From an uncultured Coriobacteriaceae bacterium (GTDB taxonomy: Bacteria > Actinomycetota > Coriobacteriia > Coriobacteriales > Coriobacteriaceae): a DNA stretch of 64,000 nt. The stretch is from positions 1 through 64,000 of the forward strand of contig CASEER010000008.1 of assembly GCA_949287085.1 (NCBI GenBank), in the 5' to 3' direction. Of this stretch, positions 17,153 through 25,854 are shown in pieces. A model generated the notes under the pieces. It did no database searches. It saw only the letters and a list, made by a program, of their open reading frames with translations, and was not told the origin of the DNA. The stretch's first letter is position 1. The number at the start of each line of letters is the position of its first letter. Position numbers and translations under genes: made by a program.

Positions 17153-18445
17153 ATGTCACACCACGATGTTCGCGTTTCGGGGCGCTGCGATTCCAAACGG
17201 CGTTCCGATGCTATTGCTGAAGAGCTCGACGAGCTGTCGTTGAGCGCGGTCACGGGCGTTTCGCGCCGTACGGCCCTCAAGGCCGTGTTTTCGGTCATGG
17301 GTGCCGCCGTGCTGTTTGCCAACCCGGTAACAGCGCTGGCAAAACCCCAGGCAACGCAAAAAACGCTGAATGCGCTGAGCGACGCGCAGGAGCGCTACGA
17401 CGAGGTCGAGTCGCAACTTAACAAGATTTCTGACCAGTATCAGGAGCTCAGCAAGAAGCAGGACCAGACGCTCAGCAAGATCGAAGACGTCAACAATCAG
17501 ATTGACGAGACCCAAAAGAAGATCGAAAAAAAGCAGGCCGAGCTCAAGGAGGATCAGGCCCTGCTTTCCGAGCGCGTCGCTTCGAGCTATAAAAACGGCG
17601 GCAATGAGGCGCTCTCGGTTATTTTGGCGGCCGATACGCTCGACGACTTGATCTCGAATGCGTATTACATCGAGAAGGTTAACGAGCAGGATCGCGCGGT
17701 CATTGAGCAGATCGAGAAGATTCAAAAGCAGCTCGAGAAGCAAAAGGCCAAGCTCGAGGAGCAAAAGTCTTCGCTCGAGGACCTCAAGGCCCAGCAGCAG
17801 GCGCAGCTCGAGCAGATGCAGGAAAAGCAGCAGGAAACGCAGAAGCTGCTCAACAGCCTTGATGACGAGGTCAAAAAGCTCGTTGCTAAGCGCGACGCCG
17901 AGATTCTGGCGGCTGCCAAGGCGGAGGCCGAGGCCGAGCGCCAGCGCAAGGAAGCGCTTAAGCGCCAGCAAGCACAGAAGCAAAACAGCTACACGTCGAG
18001 TGGCTCGGCACCAAAGCTTCCCGAGCGCGGCAGCGGCCAGGATTACAACGCGGCTAGTCCGGCGCAGAAGCGCGTCGTGAACTCGTGCTACTACACCCCC
18101 TCTCCGGGCCAAGGTTACTGTGCGGCGTGGGTGTCGTACGTTATGCGCAACGCCGGCTTTGGCAGGGTGGCGGGCAACGCGAACGACATGTATAACGCGT
18201 GGTGCGGAAGCTCGAGTAAGTCAAACCTGCAGGTGGGCATGATTATTGCCGTGTCAACGCACAGCCATACCTATGCGGGCCGTATCTATGGCCACGTGGG
18301 TATTTACATTGGCGACAACAAGGTGATGCAAAACATCGGCGCCATTAACACGCAGGGGCTCGACAGCTGGATTAGCTACTACGGCACCACGGTCACGCCG
18401 CGTTGGGGCTGGGCCAACGGCATCAACCTGGCGCAGCGCAGCTAG
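17153..18445 (+). CDS. Exported coiled-coil protein with C-terminal NlpC/P60- or CHAP-like domain
   Basis: Probable peptidoglycan hydrolase of the PcsB/CwlO layout. 430 aa. An unusually long N-region precedes a twin-arginine-like signal (SRRTALKAVFSVMGAAVLFA, R38 R39) with cleavage probably near TALA-KP. Residues ~75-285 are a long Gln/Lys/Glu coiled coil. The C-terminal domain has the catalytic Cys in GYCAAWVSYVMRN (C323) and His in GHVGIYIGD (H381). ATG 17153 has CGGAG at good spacing. PcsB-type enzymes are usually controlled by an FtsEX-like partner through the coiled coil; none is seen here. Confidence 0.88.
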   Translation: MSHHDVRVSGRCDSKRRSDAIAEELDELSLSAVTGVSRRTALKAVFSVMGAAVLFANPVTALAKPQATQKTLNALSDAQERYDEVESQLNKISDQYQELSKKQDQTLSKIEDVNNQIDETQKKIEKKQAELKEDQALLSERVASSYKNGGNEALSVILAADTLDDLISNAYYIEKVNEQDRAVIEQIEKIQKQLEKQKAKLEEQKSSLEDLKAQQQAQLEQMQEKQQETQKLLNSLDDEVKKLVAKRDAEILAAAKAEAEAERQRKEALKRQQAQKQNSYTSSGSAPKLPERGSGQDYNAASPAQKRVVNSCYYTPSPGQGYCAAWVSYVMRNAGFGRVAGNANDMYNAWCGSSSKSNLQVGMIIAVSTHSHTYAGRIYGHVGIYIGDNKVMQNIGAINTQGLDSWISYYGTTVTPRWGWANGINLAQRS

Positions 18446-18473
18446 AATACCCCCAATGGTTCGCTATGCGGTT

Positions 18474-18595
18474 TGATCCGACGGTGCGGTTTAATCCGAC
18501 GGCGCCGCCTGAGCCTTGTCCGACGGCGCCGCCTGAGCCTTGTCCGACGGCGCGGTTTAATCCGACGGCGCGGCCTGAGCCTTCTGCTGCTGAAC
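18474..18595. repeat. Tandem repeat at and beyond the 3' end of cysE
   Basis: Units of about 18 and 24 bases built on CCGACGG(C/T)GC. Read in the cysE frame (minus strand) they encode AQAAPSD, then after the TAA at 18557-18559 two further in-frame KAQAAPSD octapeptides and related pieces. The array therefore straddles the stop codon. Confidence 0.85.
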
Positions 18596-19306
18596 AAATT
18601 GCTCAACCAGTGCGGTGAGCTCTGCAAGCTGGTGCTCCAGGTCGTTGATCTGCTGCTCAAGCTCGCCAATGCGCTGGTGGTTCTGGCGAATGCCCTCGCG
18701 GTTCAGGCGCGACTGCTCCTCAACGGGGTCGGGCATGCTCTCGCGGTGCTTGCCCTTGTCGTACGTTTCCTCCACAATGCGGCAGCCGTTGCGACGCACC
18801 ACGCGCCCGGGAATGCCCACGACGGTGCAGTTCTTGGGCACGTCCTTTACCACAACCGAGTTGCCGCCCACCTTGACGTTGTCGCCAATGGTGATGTTGC
18901 CGAGCACCTTGGCCCCGGCGCCCACGGTAACGTTGTTGCCCAGCGTGGGATGGCGCTTGCCGCTCTCCTTGCCCGTTCCTCCCAAGGTAACGCCCTGGTA
19001 GAGCACGCAATCGTCGCCTACTACCGTGGTCTCGCCAATCACGACGCCCATGGCGTGGTCAATAAAAAAGCGCCGACCCAGCTGCGCGGCAGGGTGAATC
19101 TCGACGCCGGTAAAAAAGCGCGTCACCTGGCTGAGCACGCGGGCGGGGCCGTGCGCGCCGTGGTTCCAGAGCCAGTGTTCGGGCGTATGCATCCACTTGG
19201 CGTGGAGCCCGGGGTAGGAAAGAAAGATCACAAACCCGCTCTGAGCGGCGGGGTCGTGGGTTTTGACGGTGCCAATGTCTTCGCGAATGGTGTCGATAAA
19301 GCTCAT
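18557..19306 (-). CDS. cysE: Serine O-acetyltransferase
   Basis: Acetylates L-serine from acetyl-CoA, the first step of cysteine synthesis. 249 aa. The hexapeptide-repeat left-handed helix is clear: [87 protein letters not shown]. The catalytic Asp/His pair lies in IDHAMG and KRHPT. A C-terminal coiled coil ([20 protein letters not shown]) and [11 protein letters not shown] tail are additions to the core. ATG 19306 follows AGAGGGGCATCT. No cysK is next to it. A TATACT on the minus strand (19424-19429) is a possible -10. Confidence 0.95.
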   Translation of the reverse strand: MSFIDTIREDIGTVKTHDPAAQSGFVIFLSYPGLHAKWMHTPEHWLWNHGAHGPARVLSQVTRFFTGVEIHPAAQLGRRFFIDHAMGVVIGETTVVGDDCVLYQGVTLGGTGKESGKRHPTLGNNVTVGAGAKVLGNITIGDNVKVGGNSVVVKDVPKNCTVVGIPGRVVRRNGCRIVEETYDKGKHRESMPDPVEEQSRLNREGIRQNHQRIGELEQQINDLEHQLAELTALVEQFVQQQKAQAAPSD

Positions 19307-20227
19307 AGATGCCCCTCTTGGCATAGGCGACTTGCGTGTGGGACCGCGGTGTGGAGCGCGCTTGGTGTCGCGAACGCGCGCTCCGTTGGTCCCGCAGCGC
19401 AGGGCGCCGCGGTGTTTCGGTTAAGTATAGCGAATTACTAGGATTTAAAAAGGGGCCGAGAAACGGGGATGTCAGGGGGCGCGGCTGAAGGGCGGGCTGG
19501 GCGCAAGCCGGCGGCTGAAGGGCGGCTCGACGGGCGCGGCCCGTGCCAGGGCGGATTTGCCTTGACCGGGCAGGCGGTTAAGAAGCAGGTGCACCGGACG
19601 CGGCCCGCACCGGACGCGGGCCCTCTGCGCACCACTCGTCCGCCGAGGGAATAAGGTTTGTGCAACAGGCGTTGGGCGGCGTATGCTGTGGCGCGGCAAC
19701 CGGATGGCTCGGCAGCAATCGCTATGTGCAGCCGAGGATACAAAGGGGTTCAAAGGGGTTCTGCATGGAAAGCCAGCAACAGGCAGAGGCAAGCCGCGCG
19801 AAGACAGGGACAAGCCGCGCGGAGACAGGGACAAGCCGCGTGGGGGCGGGAACAACTCGCACAGGGACGAGGGAACGTCGCGTGAATGCAGGGACAACTC
19901 ACGCAAATGCAGGAGCAAACCGCGCGTGAGCGGGCGGCGCATGCGGGCTGCGAGCAGCTGGAGCTTGCGTCCAATGCGCGGCGGGTTGACGCGCATCGCT
20001 TTCGAGCGCCGGGGCATGGACAAATCGCACGTCCATTTTACGATGCCGCTGTAGCGGCGCTGCGCACGGGCAAGCGCCACGAGTTGAAACAAACTGGCAA
20101 CATACCGCGCATTTGATGCACCGCCGCCGCGCGCGAGTAGAATGAGACGAACGCGAACAATTCCGCTTGGCCCCGGCGCGGCGTACGCGCCCGGGTGACC
20201 AGCGGACGACGTCGTTTGGAGGATGAT
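19307..20227. other. Large gene-poor, repeat-bearing region upstream of ilvE
   Basis: About 920 bases without a convincing gene. It contains a duplicated GCGGCTGAAGGGCGG (about 19479 and 19509), a 10-bp tandem CAAAGGGGTT (19741-19760) and a 21-bp tandem array (19790-19852). Open frames in it are low-complexity products of the repeats. A weak promoter (TTGATG 20113, 19 bases, TAGAAT 20138) may drive ilvE. No T-box signature is seen. Confidence 0.6.
19790..19852. repeat. 21-bp tandem repeat, three copies
   Basis: Units at 19790, 19811 and 19832, consensus CAAGCCGCGYGRRGACAGGGA; further decayed pieces follow to about 19925. Confidence 0.85.
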
Positions 20228-21268
20228 ATGGAGAAGAAGGACATCGACTGGGGCAGCCTCGGGTTTGCGTACCAGCCCACCGATTACAGCTACGTCTGTA
20301 ATTACAAGGACGGCGCGTGGGAGGAAGGCGGCCTGACGACCGACCACACCCTCACCCTTTCCGAGTGCGCCGGCATTTTCCATTACTGCCAGGAGGTCTT
20401 TGAGGGCCTCAAGGCGTATACCACCAAGAACGGCGACATCGTCTGCTTCCGCCCCGACCTCAACGCGAGCCGCATGGCCGATTCCGCGCGCCGCATCGTG
20501 ATGCCGCCGTTCCCCGAGGACAAGTTCATCGAGGCCGTGAAGATGGTCGTCAAGGCCAACGAGGCCTGGGTGCCGCCGTTTGGCTCGGGCGCGACGCTGT
20601 ACGTGCGTCCCTTCATGGTGGCAACCGGCGAGGTCATTGGCGTGGCCCCGGCCGACGAGTACCAGTTCCGCATCCTCGTCACCCCGGTGGGCCCGTACTA
20701 CTCCGGCGGCGTGAAGCCCGTGGCCGTGAAGGTGCCCGAGTACGACCGCGCCGCACCGCATGGCACCGGCGCCATCAAGGCCGGCCTCAACTACGCCATG
20801 AGCCTGTACCCGAGCGTCCAGGCGCACGCCGAGGGCTTCGCTGACAACATGTATCTCGATCCGCAGACCCACACCTTTGTTGAGGAGTCCGGCGGCGCGA
20901 ACTTCCTGTTCGTGGACAAGGAGGGCACGCTCGTGGTGCCCCAGAGCCACACCAACTCCATCCTGCCGTCCATTACCCGCCGCAGCCTGGTGTACGTGGC
21001 CGAGAACATGCTCGGCATGAAGGTCGTGGAGCGCCCCGTCGAGTTTGCCGAGGTCGAGAGCGGCGCGTTTGTTGAGTGCGGCATGTGCGGCACCGCGGCC
21101 GTCATTAGCCCGGTGGGCAAGGTCGTGAACGGCGACGAGGAGATCGTCTTTGGCGAGAACGGCATGGAGCACGTTGGTCCCGTCATGAAGAAGCTCCGCG
21201 AGACGCTGACCGGCATCCAGGATGGCGAGATTGAGGCTCCCGAGGGCTGGATCGTGAAAGTTGCGTAA
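20228..21268 (+). CDS. ilvE: Branched-chain amino acid aminotransferase
   Basis: PLP enzyme moving amino groups between leucine/isoleucine/valine and 2-oxoglutarate. Class II BCAT, 346 aa: YCQEVFEGLKAYTTKNGDIV, CFRPDLNASRMADSARRIVM, YVRPFMVATGE, PLP lysine in GTGAIKAGLNYAMSL, EESGGANFLFV and MCGTAAVISPVG. ATG 20228 has TTGGAGGATGAT upstream. It stands alone, closed by a strong terminator; no other ilv genes are near. Confidence 0.97.
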   Translation: MEKKDIDWGSLGFAYQPTDYSYVCNYKDGAWEEGGLTTDHTLTLSECAGIFHYCQEVFEGLKAYTTKNGDIVCFRPDLNASRMADSARRIVMPPFPEDKFIEAVKMVVKANEAWVPPFGSGATLYVRPFMVATGEVIGVAPADEYQFRILVTPVGPYYSGGVKPVAVKVPEYDRAAPHGTGAIKAGLNYAMSLYPSVQAHAEGFADNMYLDPQTHTFVEESGGANFLFVDKEGTLVVPQSHTNSILPSITRRSLVYVAENMLGMKVVERPVEFAEVESGAFVECGMCGTAAVISPVGKVVNGDEEIVFGENGMEHVGPVMKKLRETLTGIQDGEIEAPEGWIVKVA

Positions 21269-21300
21269 AGTTACGCAGCTATTTGCTATTTGCTTTTGAC

Positions 21301-21334
21301 GGAGGCCTCCCATTTAGCGGAGGCCTCCTTTTTT
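21301..21334 (+). terminator. Rho-independent terminator of ilvE
   Basis: GGAGGCCTCC (21301-21310), 8-base loop, GGAGGCCTCC (21319-21328), then six T. Each arm is itself palindromic. Confidence 0.95.
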
Positions 21335-21390
21335 GGCGAAGGTTTCTGCCTCATGGGAGGGCGGTTTTCTAGGGAGCCGTGTACTAGGGG

Positions 21391-21570
21391 CTTGCATGTT
21401 GGAGGCCTGCCTGTTGAGGACCTGCATGTTGAAGGTCCACATGTTGGGTATCTGCCTGCTAGGGGCCAACATGTTAGAGGTCTGCCTGCTAGGGGCCCGC
21501 GTGTTGGAAGCCCGCGTGTTGGAAGCCCGCGTGTTGGAAGCCCGCGTGTTGGAAGCCCGCGTGTTGGTGG
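21391..21570. repeat. 15-bp minisatellite, 12 units
   Basis: Twelve contiguous 15-base units; the last five are nearly identical (CCCGCGTGTTGGAAG), the earlier ones diverged (such as CCTGCATGTTGAAGG, TCTGCCTGCTAGGGG). Several frames stay open through it and would give pentapeptide repeats, but none has a start with a convincing ribosome site. Confidence 0.93.
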
Positions 21571-21633
21571 CCCGCCCTCGCACGCTCCGGCGCGTGCTCC
21601 TTACATGGGGGGGGCAGTAAAAGCTCAAGCTAT

Positions 21634-21701
21634 AAAACATGTACACCAGCGTCACGAATCGCCGTATTTCGGCCGAATTTTGACGCTTGTGTACATGTTT
21701 T
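21634..21701. repeat. 68-bp palindromic element, copy 1
   Basis: Arms 21634-21654 and 21681-21701 (AAAACATGTACACCAGCGTC...) pair with one mismatch. A second copy of the same length and strongly similar sequence lies at 23277-23344. The pair brackets the nuclease gene. The A4...T4 ends would also allow a bidirectional terminator role. The stretch 21702-21885 holds nothing else recognised. Confidence 0.9.
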
Positions 21702-21885
21702 TCGTCCGGCGGGGCATGCGGGCCGCGTCTATGCGTTGCGCTCAACAAAGCACGCGAGCCACGTCACGCGCGTTGCATTCAACAAGGTGCGCTGCCGCTC
21801 ATGTATGTCTTCGCCCGGCGGGACACATGCGCCGTTGCGCCCGGCGGAAGACACATGCCGTTGTGTCCGGTGGGCGCGTGCGGCC

Positions 21886-23037
21886 TTACTGTTCCGTTGC
21901 ATCCTCTTGTGCGCACCAACGCCGGGTAACAAAGCGGCGCAGCTCATTTTGCGCGCGTTGGAACTCGGCCGATTCGTCTTGGGCGCAGCCGAAAAGCTTG
22001 GCGATTGCGTTAAGGGCTCGGTGGAGTTTGAGTTGATTGGCAAAGTGAATGTTAGTGAGCACGATGACGTGAATGCCCATGCGGCCAAGCATGCTCAGCC
22101 GGTCGGCGTCGTGCGCGCGGCGTGCATCTTTGCCGTGCTCGCTGCCGTCGTATTCGACGCCTGCTCGATGTCGTTCAGAAAAGATGTCAATCTCGACGTA
22201 GCTAATATTCGTCATGGTTTTGAGGCGGTCAGGCGTCGTGATGCGGTGGTTCATGCTGAACGAGCGAAACCCCAGTCCGCCGAGCCTTCGACTGCAAGAA
22301 ATCATCATGGCCGTTGCCGATTCCATGGGCGAACGCGACCCATTGCGTATCATGCTTAGTGCCTGCCGCGCACGCTTTGCGCCCCGCATGCCCGGGTGGC
22401 GGTCGAGGTAGGCCATAAGCTCTTCGCGCGTGCAGAAGGGGTCGTGTTCTTCATATCCGCCGTGGGCCAGCGTGGCGTACGCCCCGCAAAGCTCAAAACC
22501 ATACTCCACGAGCTCGAGTTCCGACATCCACGTTGCTGCTTGGACAAAGCAAGCCGCCTCGTTAACGGCAAGTATGCCCGGCGCGATAGCGATGATATCG
22601 TCGCTGGTGATGAGGGCTTTGCGCGCGTGGCAGATAAACGAGCGCGAGCGCACCCGATCGTGGGCGAACGCAACGAGCACGTCGGGCTTGGTGAAGTCGT
22701 TGGTGTTGACCCCGAGCGTTTTGAGAACGGCGTAGAGGTAGCGGCATATCTCGCGCGGCATGATTGCCGTTGCACGATCGGTGGAGGTCGCTGCGCGGCC
22801 GGTGGGGGCTATTGCCTGATTGGCGGGGGCTGCTGTCTGATTGACGGGGGCCGTTGCGCACGGCGGGAGGGCTATGTGGTTGGCTGCGAGATCGTCGGCA
22901 CTGATGAGGGGTGCATCGGCGTCGTAGTTTTCGGGAACGGTGCGATTGGTATTCTGGGTAATCCGACGTTCAAGGTAGCCGGGTGCGTGCTGCAGGAGCC
23001 AACAAGTCTTGTGAGAGACAACGATAGGAAGATCCAT
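21886..23037 (-). CDS. Orphan VSR/DUF559-like (PD-(D/E)XK fold) nuclease-type protein
   Basis: 383 aa. The C-terminal part has the Vsr/DUF559-like pattern: an early Glu in SRSPMESATAMMI, an Asp in YVEIDIFSE, GVEYDGSEHGKDARRAHDAD and a closing MGIHVIVLTN. The central part (GILAVNEAACFVQAA ... ELVEYGFELCGAYAT) resembles the AbiEi-like N-terminal regions found with such domains in Coriobacteriia. Residues ~55-95 contain an Ala/Thr/Pro-rich repeat (TAPVNQTA, APANQA, IAPTGRA). Same architecture as the protein at 51431-52624. No methylase or toxin partner is adjacent. ATG 23037 lacks a strong ribosome site. Function unknown; defence or mobile-element housekeeping are possibilities. Confidence 0.75.
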   Translation of the reverse strand: MDLPIVVSHKTCWLLQHAPGYLERRITQNTNRTVPENYDADAPLISADDLAANHIALPPCATAPVNQTAAPANQAIAPTGRAATSTDRATAIMPREICRYLYAVLKTLGVNTNDFTKPDVLVAFAHDRVRSRSFICHARKALITSDDIIAIAPGILAVNEAACFVQAATWMSELELVEYGFELCGAYATLAHGGYEEHDPFCTREELMAYLDRHPGMRGAKRARQALSMIRNGSRSPMESATAMMISCSRRLGGLGFRSFSMNHRITTPDRLKTMTNISYVEIDIFSERHRAGVEYDGSEHGKDARRAHDADRLSMLGRMGIHVIVLTNIHFANQLKLHRALNAIAKLFGCAQDESAEFQRAQNELRRFVTRRWCAQEDATEQ

Positions 23038-23276
23038 GGTTTACGCGTTCCTTTGTGCCTGGGGTTGTTTTTGTTGCTTGATGTATTCCCGTTTCTGGAG
23101 GTCGAGAAGTGCGGGCATGGCGATTTCGCGGTGCAAAAGAGGGCGCGCGGTGGCGACGGCGTACCGCGGCGCTCGGGGCGACCTGCTGCTTGGCGTGACG
23201 CGGCGCTCGGCGTGGCGCGGGGTAATGCATGGGGCTTCGGCACAGAGGCGTTGCGCAAGAGGCTGCGTCGTAGAGG

Positions 23277-23344
23277 AAAACATGTACACTAGCGGCATGA
23301 ATCGCCCGATTTGAGCAAAATTATGACGCTGGTGTACATGTTTT
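23277..23344. repeat. 68-bp palindromic element, copy 2
   Basis: Arms 23277-23294 and 23327-23344 (AAAACATGTACACTAGCG) pair with one mismatch; the loop keeps GAATCGCC and ATTT in common with copy 1 at 21634-21701. It lies 240 bases upstream of the nuclease start. Confidence 0.9.
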
Positions 23345-23458
23345 ATTGGAAGGCGAGCAGGTTCTTAGGAACACGAGGTTGCGGAGCTAGCAAAAAGCCC
23401 GCAACCCTTAGGGGCACGGGCCCGGCGCATCAAATGGCGGAGGATGGCGGAGATAGCG

Positions 23459-23493
23459 CGAACCCCCGCCCGGACGCGCCGGATGGGGGTTCG
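23459..23493 (-). terminator. Possible terminator of tRNA-Ser
   Basis: CGAACCCCC (23459-23467) pairs with GGGGGTTCG (23485-23493); the inner bases can extend the stem (CCGG/CCGG). No T-run follows on the minus strand. Confidence 0.5.
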
Positions 23494-23506
23494 TGTAAGT
23501 CGCGAC

Positions 23507-23596
23507 TGGCGGAGAGAGGGGGATTCGAACCCCCGAGGCGCGTAAACGCCTAACGGTTTTCAAGACCGCCGCATTCAACCGCTCTGCCATCTCTCC
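23507..23596 (-). tRNA. tRNA-Ser (anticodon TGA)
   Basis: Class II tRNA of 90 bases including CCA (23507-23509). Acceptor GGAGAGA, anticodon loop CTTGAAA between ACGGT-type stem strands, long variable arm AGGCGTTTACGCGCCT, T-arm GGTTCGAATCC. TGA reads UCA-type serine codons. It diverges from the TadA/glycerate kinase gene 58 bases away. Confidence 0.96.
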
Positions 23597-23653
23597 GTGA
23601 GGTGTAATGATAGCATCGAATCGTGAAATACGGTGGCGCGAAGGGCGGCGACG

Positions 23654-25408
23654 GTGGGCAAGCAGATTATCAATACAGCTGACGAGCGTTTTATGCGCGC
23701 GGCGCTGGCTGAGGCCCAGGCGGCAGCGGCGGAGGGCGAGGTGCCCATCGGCGCGGTGGTGGTGTGCAACGGCAAGATTATCGCTCGCGCGCACAACCGG
23801 CGCGAGCTCGACGAAGACCCATCGGCGCACGCTGAGTTTTTGGCGATGGAGACAGCGGCGCGCGTGCTGGGGCGCTGGCGCCTCACGGGCTGCACGGTGT
23901 ACGTGACGCTCGAGCCGTGCCTCATGTGCGCGGGACTCATGGTCAACGCACGCGTGGATCGCTGCGTGTACGGTGCGGCGGATCCCAAGGGCGGTGCGCT
24001 GGGGTCGCTGTATCGTCTGAACGATGACCCGCGTTTGAACCACGCGTTTTTGGTCGAGGCGGGTGTTTTGGCCCATGAATGCTCCGGCCTGTTGAAGGCA
24101 TTTTTTTCTCAGCTGCGTGACGGCGATCGCGCGGGCAACGAGGCGCACGATGCCAAGCGTGACGAGGCGCACAAGAGCGCTGCGGGCATGGCAGCTCACG
24201 TGTGCATGCCTGGTGCGTCGCATGCCCTGCGCGTGGCGCTCGCCATCGATTCCTTCAAAGGCTCGGCCACGAGCGTGCAAGCAGAAACCTGGGTTGCCGA
24301 GGGAATTCGTCGCGCGGTGCCTGCAGCGCAGGTAACATGCGTGCCCATTGGCGATGGTGGCGAGGGCACTGCCGAGGCGTTGACGGCTGCGGGCCCGTCG
24401 GAAACGCGTACGGCCGCCGTGCACGATGCGTTTGGTCGTGCAGTGACGGCGTCGTACCTGCTGCTTGATAGCGGCGCCGGTAAAGGTTCGGGTGCGTTTA
24501 TTGAGATGGCGTCGGTGGCAGGGCTCGCCTGCTCGGAGCGCACGGCTGCGGCGGCGCTTGCCGCTTCAACGCGGGGCGTGGGCGAGCTGGTGCTCGACGC
24601 CGTTGAGCGCGGGGTGCAGACCGTATACCTGGGCTTGGGCGGCAGCGCGACGACCGATGGCGGCGCGGGCTTCTTGCAGGCGCTGGGAGCGCGGCTGCTT
24701 GATGCGGAGGGGCAAGAGGTTCCTGCGGGCCTGGCCGGGCTCGAGCATGTTGCGTCCATCGACCTTGCTCCTGCGGTTGCTGCGCTGCGCGACGTGCAGC
24801 TCGTGGCGCTTTCGGACGTGACAAACCCGCTGGTAGGGGCGCATGGGGCGGTACGGGTCTTTGGCCCGCAGAAGGGGCTGCCGCTCGATGCGACGGCACT
24901 TGCCTCCCTTGACCGTTGGATGATTCGGTATGGCGCGTTGCTTGACGCAGCATGTCGTGCGGCAACGGAGCCGCTGTTTCGTTCGCTTCCGGGAGTGCCT
25001 GGGGCGGGTGCGGCAGGCGGGCTGGGTGCCGCCGCGCTCGCGCTGGGCGGCGCGCTAACGCCGGGTATTGACGCGGTGCTCGATCGTGCGGGCTTTGATG
25101 AGGTGGTGCGTACCTGCGATTTGGTGGTGACAGGCGAGGGCATGATGGATGGCCAGACGGCTGGTGGCAAGGCCCCGCTTGGCGTGGCACGTCGTGCGCG
25201 GACGGCGGGGGTGCCGGTGGTTGCTGTGGTTGGCGGGCGAGCCGACGACCTTGATGCCGTGTACGGTCAAGGCATCGATTTGGTGCTGCCGATTATTCGA
25301 CGGCCGATGGATTTGGCTGAGGCACTCTCGCCCGAACAGGCACGCGCCAACTTGGTGAGTGCGGGGGAGGCCGTCGCGCGGGCGTATTTGCTGGGGCGCC
25401 GCTGGTAG
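23654..25408 (+). CDS. Fusion protein: TadA-type tRNA adenosine deaminase + glycerate kinase
   Basis: One uninterrupted frame of 584 codons with two complete enzymes. Residues ~5-160: TadA/CMP-dCMP-type deaminase, zinc ligands H59 (HAEFLAME, with catalytic Glu) and C89, C92 (EPCLMCAGLMVNARV), end GLLKAFFSQLR. In TadA this makes inosine-34 in tRNA-Arg. Residues ~192-584: glycerate 2-kinase of the GlxK/GarK family (LRVALAIDSFKGSATSVQAE, IGDGGEGTAEAL, GLGGSATTDGGAGFLQALG, LSDVTNPLVGAHGA, GAAGGLGAAALALGG, VVTGEGMMDGQTAGGK). The ~30-residue linker is Ala/His/Asp-rich. GTG 23654 has AAGGG eight bases upstream; GTG 23633 is an alternative. An internal ATG at 24188 could also give free kinase. Confidence 0.93.
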   Translation: MGKQIINTADERFMRAALAEAQAAAAEGEVPIGAVVVCNGKIIARAHNRRELDEDPSAHAEFLAMETAARVLGRWRLTGCTVYVTLEPCLMCAGLMVNARVDRCVYGAADPKGGALGSLYRLNDDPRLNHAFLVEAGVLAHECSGLLKAFFSQLRDGDRAGNEAHDAKRDEAHKSAAGMAAHVCMPGASHALRVALAIDSFKGSATSVQAETWVAEGIRRAVPAAQVTCVPIGDGGEGTAEALTAAGPSETRTAAVHDAFGRAVTASYLLLDSGAGKGSGAFIEMASVAGLACSERTAAAALAASTRGVGELVLDAVERGVQTVYLGLGGSATTDGGAGFLQALGARLLDAEGQEVPAGLAGLEHVASIDLAPAVAALRDVQLVALSDVTNPLVGAHGAVRVFGPQKGLPLDATALASLDRWMIRYGALLDAACRAATEPLFRSLPGVPGAGAAGGLGAAALALGGALTPGIDAVLDRAGFDEVVRTCDLVVTGEGMMDGQTAGGKAPLGVARRARTAGVPVVAVVGGRADDLDAVYGQGIDLVLPIIRRPMDLAEALSPEQARANLVSAGEAVARAYLLGRRW

Positions 25409-25571
25409 GGTTTGGAGCTGTTGCTGATGGACCCCTGGTGGGGGTATTTGTCTTTGCGCCAAGACGCTGACGGCACGTACTCGTAATTGTCCCGGGTGCC
25501 ATGAGTAGGGTGTATGTTGGCGCGTGTTGCCAACTGGACGGCAGGGGCAGAACCGGGTACCATAGGCAAAG

Positions 25572-25692
25572 CGCCCTGTGCGCTCGATGGGTTCGGGTGA
25601 CGATATGTTCCGAACCTGGTCAGGTCCGGGAGGAAGCAGCCATAAGGAGCCTCTGCCGGGCACCCGGATCCATCGAGCCGAGCGCGCAGGGT
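25572..25692 (+). ncRNA. ffs: Signal recognition particle RNA (4.5S-type)
   Basis: Contains the conserved SRP domain IV core CCTGGTCAGGTCCGGGAGG and AAGCAGCC. The ends pair: CCCTGTGCGCTCGATGG (from 25574) with CCATCGAGCCGAGCGCGC and AGGG (to 25692), then TTTT. Pairs with Ffh to target membrane proteins. It sits in the 446-base gap between the fusion gene and the ABC exporter; the rest of that gap shows nothing else. Confidence 0.95.
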
Positions 25693-25854
25693 TTTGTTGT
25701 GTCGCGCCGTTGCCCGTCATAGGACGGCATGCGCGGCAGCGGCCCCATGCAACAGGCCATCATCTGCCAAGTAATGACATGATTGTTACGCGGCGACGCG
25801 GCGGGATAGCCTATGATTTGGGAGTTGCTGTATCTCCAACGCGAGGGCGCTCCT

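Noticed and set aside
16012-17220. 402-codon plus-strand frame over galE
   Set aside because: Shadow of galE, no motif, no ribosome site.
19307-20227. T-box leader before ilvE
   Set aside because: No AGGGTGGNACCGCG-like core and no specifier-type stem could be found.
19472-21313. 613-codon minus-strand open frame
   Set aside because: Antisense to ilvE and continuing through repeat-rich intergenic DNA; low-complexity product.
21391-21570. CRISPR array
   Set aside because: Units are contiguous 15-mers without spacers, and no cas genes are present. The same holds for the 17-bp array at 56092.
21290-22036. Open frame giving pentapeptide repeats from the 15-bp minisatellite
   Set aside because: No ribosome site, also antisense to the nuclease 3' end, and several frames are equally open; better explained as a DNA repeat.
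21634-23344. Insertion sequence with terminal inverted repeats
   Set aside because: The 68-bp elements are each complete palindromes rather than single inverted ends, and the enclosed protein is not a transposase; kept as a separate hypothesis instead.
23633-25408. Two separate genes tadA and glxK
   Set aside because: No stop or frame change separates them, and the internal ATG at 24188 has no good ribosome site.
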